A stretch of 10,071 nucleotides of DNA from the NCBI GenBank assembly GCA_022428185.1, contig JAKMCZ010000076.1:1-10071 (forward strand). Reading direction: 5' to 3'. Below the pieces are notes generated by a model, which saw only the letters and a list, made by a program, of their open reading frames with translations, had not been told where the DNA came from and did not search any database. This stretch comes from Alphaproteobacteria bacterium (GTDB lineage: Bacteria; Pseudomonadota; Alphaproteobacteria; RS24). Position numbers and translations under genes: made by a program. Shown in pieces: positions 4,916 to 10,071 of this stretch; position 1 is the first letter of the stretch; the number at the start of each line of letters is the position of its first letter.

Positions 4916-5509
4916 ATGGCGCGGCGACACTTTGCGAGCCTACATGTCGGCCTATTTCTGGCCGCTTTCTTGCTGCTTGGCATGCCTTTTTCGGCTCATG
5001 CGCAGCAAAACCAACCCGGCACAATCGAAGATTTTTCTGAAAACAGCCTGATTATCGCCTCGGCCAAATATCTCGGCGCAACGGCAGAAAGCATGGCCGA
5101 AATCATCGACCGAATTTTCAGCCGCTATGGCACACCCAGCGCGGTAATTCGCGGCGAAGAAATTTCCGTCTCAGTAATGTTTGGCGCGCGATACGGGCGC
5201 GGCACATTGCTGTTTCCCGATGGCCGCGAAGTGCCGATTTATTGGCGCGGTCCGTCCGCCGGAATTGATATGGGCGCGGCCGGTAATAAAAGTTTTGCGC
5301 TGGTTTACAATATCGACAACCCCGAAGACCTGTATCGCCGTTTTGCCGGTGTTGACGGCTCGTTTGTCGCGCTTGGCGGGGTCGGCCTCAATTATTTGCA
5401 GCGCGGCAATACCATTATTGCCCCCATGCGTATCGGGGTCGGCTATCAAATCGGTGTCAGTCTCGGCTATTTGAAATTTGCCGACCAACCCGGCTGGCTG
5501 CCGTTTTAA
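4916..5509 (+). CDS. Periplasmic DUF1134 protein, EipA-like
   Basis: A predicted secreted protein of 197 residues. Residues 1-29 form a signal peptide: basic start MARRH, hydrophobic core 11-23, and a cleavage site after AHA (27-29). The mature part carries what I recognise as the DUF1134 pattern: FSRYG (68-72), GEEISVSVMFGARYGRGTL (80-98), YWRGPSAGIDMG (109-120), LVYNI (129-133), RFAGVDGS (142-149) and GYQIGVSLGYLKF (176-188). In Brucella the DUF1134 protein EipA is a small periplasmic beta-barrel protein needed for envelope integrity; transferring that role here is inference. The GTG at 4892 would add eight residues before the signal peptide and is less likely. The gene's stop (5507-5509) overlaps the stop of the convergent hydrolase gene, leaving no room for a terminator. 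Confidence 0.85.
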   Translation: MARRHFASLHVGLFLAAFLLLGMPFSAHAQQNQPGTIEDFSENSLIIASAKYLGATAESMAEIIDRIFSRYGTPSAVIRGEEISVSVMFGARYGRGTLLFPDGREVPIYWRGPSAGIDMGAAGNKSFALVYNIDNPEDLYRRFAGVDGSFVALGGVGLNYLQRGNTIIAPMRIGVGYQIGVSLGYLKFADQPGWLPF

Positions 5510-6450
5510 TCGACAGACTTAAAAAACGCCGTCAGTTTTTCAGATAATTCGTCCGTGCGTCCGGTCGAGAAAAAATGTCCACCCGTATATTGATGCACAT
5601 CAGGCGCGGCATAAAGCGCCAGTGCCGCCTCAACCTGCGCGGCGGCAATTTCAGGGTCATCAAGCGCGTAAGCAAATTGTGCCTTTAGCCCGGAAGCAGC
5701 GATTTTGTGATGGTCTGCCATACGATCAGACAGCGCATCGCCGATCATCATATCGCGCATCATGCGCTCAGTGCCTTTGACCTTAAACTGGCCGTTGAAA
5801 TGCGCCACCACGCGGCGCGCTTCCTCTGACTCCGTGCCAAAACTCTCGCCACGCGCAATAATTGCGGGCACGGCGATAATTCGCGTCAGCAGCTTACCGA
5901 TAATCGGAATACGCGCTGCAATGATAGCCGGCGTTACCGTAACGCCGCCAATCACCGGCACTTGATAGGCCAGTGAATGGACGCGCGCTTCGTGTTCTGC
6001 CCCAAAGCGCGCAATTATTGCGCCGCCCATACTGACACCGAATAAATGCGCCCGTTCAATTTCTAAATGGTCAAGCAAATCAAGCAATTGCAACCGCAGC
6101 ATGTCAATCGTGAGGCGCGCCTTTGGGCGGTCGGAAAAACCGCGTCCATATTGGTCGTAAACAATCACCCGCCAGCCATCTTTGACCAAAGGCGGCACAT
6201 AACCTTGATAAGCCATTGAGCCCAGAGTTCCGCCATGCACGATGATAATCGGGCGCGCGTCTTTGGGACCGAAATCTTGATAGGCGGTTACGCCGTCGCG
6301 CAGTTCGCCGGTTTGATAACCGCTATCGGCGCGAAACTGCTCGGCGGTTAAGGTTTCGCGATCAGCGCGCACATAAATGATGAACACCACTGCAGCCAGC
6401 GTCACAATAATGGCGACAATGACGGCGAGAATGATTTGAAAAACCGACAT
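5506..6450 (-). CDS. Membrane-anchored alpha/beta hydrolase
   Basis: A 314-residue serine hydrolase of the alpha/beta fold. An N-terminal hydrophobic helix (about 4-27) should anchor it in the inner membrane, followed by a linker. Visible elements are the oxyanion motif IIIVHGG (68-74), DQYGRGFSDRP (99-109), nucleophile elbow GVSMGG with Ser140 (138-143), a likely acid Asp264 or Asp265 in YALDDPE, and the catalytic His292 in TGGHFF. A hydrophobic cap region (about 165-200) lies between the nucleophile and the acid. Substrate cannot be told; esterase, lysophospholipase or C-C hydrolase activity are all possible. AGGAG (6459-6463) lies 8 nt before the ATG, inside the upstream gene, whose stop is only 2 nt away, so the two genes are translationally linked. 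Confidence 0.88.
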   Translation of the reverse strand: MSVFQIILAVIVAIIVTLAAVVFIIYVRADRETLTAEQFRADSGYQTGELRDGVTAYQDFGPKDARPIIIVHGGTLGSMAYQGYVPPLVKDGWRVIVYDQYGRGFSDRPKARLTIDMLRLQLLDLLDHLEIERAHLFGVSMGGAIIARFGAEHEARVHSLAYQVPVIGGVTVTPAIIAARIPIIGKLLTRIIAVPAIIARGESFGTESEEARRVVAHFNGQFKVKGTERMMRDMMIGDALSDRMADHHKIAASGLKAQFAYALDDPEIAAAQVEAALALYAAPDVHQYTGGHFFSTGRTDELSEKLTAFFKSVD

Positions 6451-6452
6451 GA

Positions 6453-6815
6453 TTATTGCTCCTGCAAGCGCACGCGACCGGTCTCAACCCCTTTGCGCGG
6501 GTCGAGCATTATCAGCAATGCACCTTGATTGTCTTCCAGTCTTAAAATAACCCGCGATGCGCCGTTTTCGACGCTGACAAGCCGTGCGCCAGACGGAATG
6601 GAAATAGAGTATGTGCCGAAATCGCGCGGTATTGCTGCCTCGGGTTGCGACAACCGCGCAATCACCGTGCTGATGACCACCGCGGCACCGCCGACCAAAA
6701 GCACGCCTAAAACAATCACCACCGCCAGCAACCCGCGCACATAACGCGGATTAGGGGCCGGTATTTCGTCAGAAGAGGTTTCCGCCGCCGCCTGATTTCC
6801 TGTATCTTGAGACAT
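6453..6815 (-). CDS. Small single-pass membrane protein, possibly DUF6476
   Basis: A 120-residue protein with an acidic, polar N-terminus (1-26), one transmembrane helix (about 28-53) and a soluble C-terminal domain (60-120) with a beta-like pattern: FGTYSISIPSGARLVSVE, then SRVILRLED, then GALLIMLDPRKG. By topology the C-terminal part is probably periplasmic. It resembles small proteins found beside rluD/rpoH in other alphaproteobacteria, which I recall as DUF6476; this is from memory and unverified. Function is unknown. The ATG at 6815 is chosen over the longer open frame (reaching 7076) because GGAG lies 8 nt upstream and the extension would lie inside rluD. The start codon overlaps the divergent rluD start by two bases. 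It is followed after 2 nt by the hydrolase gene. Confidence 0.8.
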   Translation of the reverse strand: MSQDTGNQAAAETSSDEIPAPNPRYVRGLLAVVIVLGVLLVGGAAVVISTVIARLSQPEAAIPRDFGTYSISIPSGARLVSVENGASRVILRLEDNQGALLIMLDPRKGVETGRVRLQEQ

Positions 6816-7839
6816 GGTCAATGCTCCAAATAACCTGCTCGCCTTTACCGTCACATTTGCGCAAGACGGCGATCGGCTTGATAAAACGCTTGCTGCAGGG
6901 CAAAGCGACTTGTCGCGCGCCAGATTGCAAGACCTTGTGAAAGCAGGCCATTGCACAGTGACCCGACGCCAAACTGACAAGACCATAAAAGACCCGTCTT
7001 GGCGGGTCAAACAAGATGATATTGTCGCGCTGGTTTTGCCCCCGCCTGTCGACACCACGGTGAAGGCACAAAACATTGCGCTCGATGTGCTTTATGAAGA
7101 TGCCGATTTACTGGTCATCAATAAGCCGACCAATATGGTGGTGCATCCCGCACCGGGCAGTCCCGACAACACGCTGGTCAATGCGCTGCTGGCGCATTGT
7201 GGCGACACGCTGTCTGGCATTGGCGGTGAAAAACGCCCGGGCATTGTGCATCGCCTCGATAAAGATACGAGCGGTATTATGGTGGTTGCCAAAAACGATG
7301 CGGCGCATCGCGGACTGTCTGAGCAATTTGCCGCGCATGGCCGCGACGGACGAATGGCGCGGGTTTACAAAGCATTGGTTTGGGGCGAGCCGCTGCCTGC
7401 CGCAGGCACGGTGACCGCCGCGCTGGCGCGCGCTGCCAATAATCGCAAAAAAATTGCCATATCGACCTCAACCGAGGCGCGCCATGCGGTAACACATTAT
7501 CGGCGGTTGCAGGCTTATGCCGCCAAAGACGGGCAAGGCCAAGTCAGCCTGATTGAGTGCAAATTGGAGACCGGGCGCACGCATCAAATACGGGTGCATA
7601 TGGCGCATATCGGGCATCCGGTTTTGGGCGATAAGCTGTATGGCACAGGCATGAAAAGCCGCGCCGTGCATTTGTCGGAGGCGCAAAAAACGGCGCTCGA
7701 CCGCCTCGACCGACAGGCGCTGCACGCCGCCGCTTTGGGCTTTGAACACCCGAAAACCGGCGACAAACACTATTATGAAGCGCCGCTGCCTGCCGATTTG
7801 GCGGCCCTCTTGGAAGCGATGGCGGAAAAACCTATATAA
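6814..7839 (+). CDS. rluD: 23S rRNA pseudouridine synthase, RluD/RluA family
   Basis: RluD converts uridines in helix 69 of 23S rRNA (1911, 1915 and 1917 in E. coli numbering) to pseudouridine, which aids ribosome assembly and termination. The 341-residue product has an N-terminal S4 RNA-binding domain (about 18-75, RLDKTLA then LSRARLQDLVKAG). The catalytic domain carries HRLDKDTSG (146-154) with catalytic Asp149, RVYKALVWG (183-191) and LETGRTHQIRVHM (251-263). Family membership is certain; RluD rather than RluC is inferred from the S4 domain and the rpoH neighbour. The ATG at 6814 is the only good start: an in-frame stop lies just upstream at 6808-6810. There is no convincing Shine-Dalgarno, only GAG 2 nt away. 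rpoH starts 5 nt after its stop. Confidence 0.93.
   Translation: MVNAPNNLLAFTVTFAQDGDRLDKTLAAGQSDLSRARLQDLVKAGHCTVTRRQTDKTIKDPSWRVKQDDIVALVLPPPVDTTVKAQNIALDVLYEDADLLVINKPTNMVVHPAPGSPDNTLVNALLAHCGDTLSGIGGEKRPGIVHRLDKDTSGIMVVAKNDAAHRGLSEQFAAHGRDGRMARVYKALVWGEPLPAAGTVTAALARAANNRKKIAISTSTEARHAVTHYRRLQAYAAKDGQGQVSLIECKLETGRTHQIRVHMAHIGHPVLGDKLYGTGMKSRAVHLSEAQKTALDRLDRQALHAAALGFEHPKTGDKHYYEAPLPADLAALLEAMAEKPI
6824..6827 (-). promoter_or_regulatory. Shine-Dalgarno of the small membrane protein gene
   Basis: GGAG on the minus strand lies 8 nt before the ATG at 6813-6815 and supports that start. It is embedded in codons 4-5 of the divergent rluD. Confidence 0.7.
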
Positions 7840-7840
7840 G
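7809..7840 (+). promoter_or_regulatory. Predicted heat-shock (sigma-32) promoter of rpoH
   Basis: CTTG (7809-7812), 18 bases, then CCTATATAAG (7831-7840). This fits the alphaproteobacterial heat-shock consensus as I recall it, CTTG-N17/18-CYTATNTNNG, at all fixed positions. The element overlaps the end of rluD, including its stop codon. The start site would fall at about 7843-7846, on or next to the rpoH ATG (7845), giving a leaderless or nearly leaderless mRNA. Confidence 0.5.
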
Positions 7841-7844
7841 TCTT

Positions 7845-8765
7845 ATGAGCAAGGAAAAGAAAAAGCCGTCAACCGCTTTGGCTCCGGCACCCTCGCCGGA
7901 GGGCAGCCTGTCGCGCTATCTCAACGACATTAAAAAGTTTCCCATGCTGGAGGCTGACGAAGAGTTCACCCTCGCCAAAGATTTTGCCGACACCGGCGCG
8001 AAAGGCGCAGCGCATAAGCTGGTGACCAGCCATTTGCGTCTGGTCGCCAAAATCGCCATGGGCTATCGCGGCTATGGCCTGCCGATTGGAGAGGTGATTT
8101 CGGAAGGCAATATCGGCCTGATGCGCGCCGTGCAAAAATTCGACCCCGATCGCGGTTTCCGCCTCGCCACTTACGCCATGTGGTGGATACGCGCGCAGAT
8201 ACAGGAATATATTCTACGCAGTTGGTCGCTGGTCAAAATCGGCACCACGGCAGCGCAGAAAAAACTGTTTTTCAATTTGCGTCGGCTGAAGGGCGAGATT
8301 AACGCCATTGATGGCGGCGCGCTCAACCCCGACCAAGTCAATGATATTGCCGACCGGCTGGGCGTTGAAACGCGCGATGTGGAAATGATGGATGGCCGCA
8401 TGGCGGGCGGCGATGCCTCGCTCAACGCGCCAATGGCGGGCGGCGAAGAAGGCGATAGCGGCGGCGAATGGCAAGACTGGCTGGAAGATGACGCCGCCAC
8501 GCCCGATATGGTGGTGGCCGAAGACAATGAGCGCGACGCGCGCCGCAAAGTGCTGGTTGCCGCCATGCACGGGCTGAACGAACGCGAGCGCGATATTTTA
8601 ATGGCGCGGCGGCTGGCCGACCCACCGCAAACGCTGGAACAGCTATCGCAACAGTTTGATGTCAGCCGCGAGCGTATCCGCCAAATTGAAACCCGCGCTT
8701 TTGAGAAGCTGAAAAAAGCGATGATGGAAAAAGCCAGCGATGGTGGGTTGGTTATTGAGGGTTAA
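7845..8765 (+). CDS. rpoH: RNA polymerase heat-shock sigma factor RpoH (sigma-32)
   Basis: An alternative sigma factor for chaperone and protease genes under heat stress. The 306-residue protein shows region 2 (about 50-125) with the core-binding and -10 melting segment GLMRAVQKFDPDRGFRLATYA and MWWIRAQ. The RpoH box QKKLFFNLRR (138-147) separates RpoH from housekeeping and stationary-phase sigmas. Region 3 follows, then region 4 with the helix-turn-helix LEQLSQQFDVSRERIRQIETRA (264-285). A glycine- and acid-rich stretch (186-212) lies between regions 3 and 4. The ATG at 7845 has no clear Shine-Dalgarno. It is co-directional with rluD (5-nt gap) and has a likely promoter of its own just before the start. 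No upstream leader exists that could form the E. coli type of mRNA thermometer, although an intragenic one is not excluded. Confidence 0.96.
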   Translation: MSKEKKKPSTALAPAPSPEGSLSRYLNDIKKFPMLEADEEFTLAKDFADTGAKGAAHKLVTSHLRLVAKIAMGYRGYGLPIGEVISEGNIGLMRAVQKFDPDRGFRLATYAMWWIRAQIQEYILRSWSLVKIGTTAAQKKLFFNLRRLKGEINAIDGGALNPDQVNDIADRLGVETRDVEMMDGRMAGGDASLNAPMAGGEEGDSGGEWQDWLEDDAATPDMVVAEDNERDARRKVLVAAMHGLNERERDILMARRLADPPQTLEQLSQQFDVSRERIRQIETRAFEKLKKAMMEKASDGGLVIEG

Positions 8766-8852
8766 GAGCACCCTAAACGGGCAAAAGTTTCTCTTCTCTG
8801 TCAGCCATCACGCAATCTTCCATAAAACAATCAAGAAACTCATCATTAATTC

Positions 8853-8887
8853 CTCTCGGCTCGCGAGGCGCACGATGCGCGCCTGCT
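8853..8887. repeat. GC-rich inverted repeats downstream of rpoH
   Basis: Two adjacent palindromes: CTCGCGAG (8860-8867), and GCGCA-cga-TGCGC (8869-8881) within GGCGCACGATGCGCGCC. A further imperfect palindrome CTGCTCCCTTGGGACAG (8883-8899) leads into the large hairpin next to purA. No T tract is seen. The 169 bp between rpoH and purA hold no gene I can support. Confidence 0.4.
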
Positions 8888-8898
8888 CCCTTGGGACA

Positions 8899-8935
8899 GT
8901 TGCCCGTGCCTGCCGTTTCGGCAGGCGGGCGCAAC
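8899..8935. repeat. Long hairpin between convergent rpoH and purA
   Basis: The core CCTGCCG/CGGCAGG (8909-8915, 8919-8925) has a TTT loop. It extends through G-C and T-G pairs, then past two mismatches, to an outer GTTGC/GCAAC stem (8899-8903, 8931-8935). In all, 15 of 17 positions pair. Its right end is the last base of the purA stop codon. It lacks a U tract in both directions, so it may stabilise mRNA 3' ends or act as a Rho-linked end rather than a classical terminator. Confidence 0.65.
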
Positions 8936-10071
8936 TAGTCCTCAAAAGGATCCTTAACAAGTATCGTGTCGTCGCGTTCGGGGCTGGTTGAGAGCAGCGT
9001 GACCGGTGCGCCGATAAGCTCTTCAATATAACGCACATAGCGCACCGCCTCGGCCGGTAAATCGGCCCAAGAGCGCGCGCCAAAGCTGCTTTGCCCGCCC
9101 CAGCCCGACAGCGTTTCATAAACCGGCTCGATGCGCGCCTGCTCGGCCGCATTTGCCGGCAGATAGTCAATCGGCGCGCCGTCCAGCATATAGCCGGTGC
9201 AAATATTAATCTCGTCAAAGCCGTCCAGCACATCGAGCTTGGTCAGCGCGATGCCGTCAATGCCCGCCGTGCGCACCATTTGGCGCACCAGCACCGCATC
9301 AAACCAGCCGCAGCGGCGTTTGCGCCCGGTCACCGTGCCGAACTCGTGCCCGCGCTCGCCCAGCTTTTGCCCGGTCTCATTATCCTGCTCGGTGGGGAAC
9401 GGCCCCTCGCCGACGCGGGTGGTATAGGCTTTGGTAATGCCCAGCACATGGTTGAGCGCCGCCGGGCCCATGCCGCTGCCGGTCGCCGCCTGTCCGGCAA
9501 TCGTGTTCGAAGAGGTTACGAACGGGTAAGTGCCGTGGTCGACATCGAGCAGCACGCCTTGCGCGCCCTCAAACAAAATGCGCTGACCGCCGCGTCGCGC
9601 TTCGTCCAGCAGCTTCCACACCGGCGCCATATAATCGATGAGCGCGGGCGCGATATCGAGCAATTCGGCTTTTAACGCGGCACCGTCAAATTCGGGCAAA
9701 TTAAGCCCACGGCGCAATGTGTTGTGGTGCACCAGCAGGTTTTCAATCTTGGCGTCCAGCGTGTCCGGGTCAGCCAAATCAGCCACGCGCAGGGCGCGCC
9801 GCCCCACCTTGTCTTCATAGGCCGGGCCCATGCCGCGCTTGGTGGTGCCGATTTTCACGCCCGAATTGGCACTTTCGCGCGCAGCATCAAGCTCTTGGTG
9901 CAACGGCAAAATCAACGTCGCGTTTTCAGCAATTTTCAAATTATCAGGCGACACCGCCACACCCTGCCCGCGCAGCGTGTCGATTTCCTGCATCAAAGCC
10001 CACGGATCAATCACCACGCCATTACCGATGACCGACAGCTTGCCCTCGCGCACAATGCCCGACGGCAACAG
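8935..10071 (-). CDS. purA: Adenylosuccinate synthetase PurA (5' end outside window)
   Basis: PurA joins IMP and aspartate using GTP, the first committed step to AMP. The visible 378 residues lack roughly the first 50, including the N-terminal GDEGKGK loop, because the gene runs off the right edge; the frame stays open to 10071 and its first visible codons read LLPSG. Seen in order (numbering from the edge): GTTKRGMGPAYEDKVGRRA (75-93, IMP-binding region), ILFEGAQGVLLDVDHGTYPFVTSSNT (165-190), TRVGEGPFPTE (218-228), GTVTGRKRRCGWFDAVL (245-261), LTKLDVLDGF (276-285), and the C-terminal Arg-rich segment ending in STSPERDDTI (361-370). All family landmarks expected in this part are intact. It converges on rpoH across a 169-bp hairpin-rich gap. 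Confidence 0.97.
   Translation of the reverse strand: MLPSGIVREGKLSVIGNGVVIDPWALMQEIDTLRGQGVAVSPDNLKIAENATLILPLHQELDAARESANSGVKIGTTKRGMGPAYEDKVGRRALRVADLADPDTLDAKIENLLVHHNTLRRGLNLPEFDGAALKAELLDIAPALIDYMAPVWKLLDEARRGGQRILFEGAQGVLLDVDHGTYPFVTSSNTIAGQAATGSGMGPAALNHVLGITKAYTTRVGEGPFPTEQDNETGQKLGERGHEFGTVTGRKRRCGWFDAVLVRQMVRTAGIDGIALTKLDVLDGFDEINICTGYMLDGAPIDYLPANAAEQARIEPVYETLSGWGGQSSFGARSWADLPAEAVRYVRYIEELIGAPVTLLSTSPERDDTILVKDPFED

Noticed and set aside
6816..7076. N-terminal extension of the small membrane protein to 207 residues
   Set aside because: The extra 87 residues overlap rluD completely and look non-protein-like; a good GGAG supports the start at 6815.
8786..8840. 7-bp inverted repeat AGTTTCT / AGAAACT downstream of rpoH
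   Set aside because: Short, AT-rich and widely spaced; expected by chance.
8808..9233. 141-codon minus-strand open frame over the rpoH-purA gap
   Set aside because: Most of it is a wrong-frame reading of the purA 3' end and the palindromic gap.

Overview
The window looks like ordinary chromosomal core from an alphaproteobacterium with moderately high GC. The evidence is a CtrA-family regulator with a near-invariant DNA-binding domain, an RpoH sigma factor with its QKKLFFNLR box, a DUF1134/EipA-type periplasmic protein, and the alphaproteobacterial wording of MnmA and PurA. I saw no phage, transposase, CRISPR or toxin/defence genes. I cannot name the genus.

Layout. Positions 1-329 carry no gene I can support, but hold a cluster of stem-loops: a 36-bp exact direct repeat and a related hairpin with a similar 11-nt loop. 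A tRNA-Met(CAU) follows at 330-406 (-), then rpoN (sigma-54, 467-1900, -) and mnmA (tRNA 2-thiouridylase, 1986-3158, -). A 161-bp divergent gap leads to a rightward operon of ctrA-like, cysQ-like and EipA-like genes (3320-5509). This meets, with overlapping stop codons, a leftward pair: an anchored alpha/beta hydrolase (5506-6450) and a small single-pass membrane protein (6453-6815). The start codon of that small gene overlaps the start codon of divergent rluD (6814-7839), which is followed after 5 nt by rpoH (7845-8765). A 169-bp hairpin-rich gap separates rpoH from purA (8935 to the right edge, -, 5' end missing).

How the genes relate. The window holds three transcription-control genes (sigma-54, sigma-32, CtrA-like), two RNA-modification enzymes (MnmA, RluD), a tRNA, purine synthesis, PAP/sulfur metabolism and envelope functions. 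No single pathway links them.

I did not find a new multi-gene system. The most interesting signals are regulatory: (1) a consensus-perfect sigma-54 -24/-12 element on the strand opposite rpoN, lying inside the predicted rpoN promoter; (2) a match to the alphaproteobacterial heat-shock promoter ending just before the rpoH ATG, implying a self-activated, nearly leaderless rpoH mRNA; (3) helically phased TCAC repeats between mnmA and ctrA; (4) the stem-loop family at 1-323; (5) extreme compaction, with start-start and stop-stop overlaps. All motif and fold assignments were made by eye from sequence and memory of families; no search was run.
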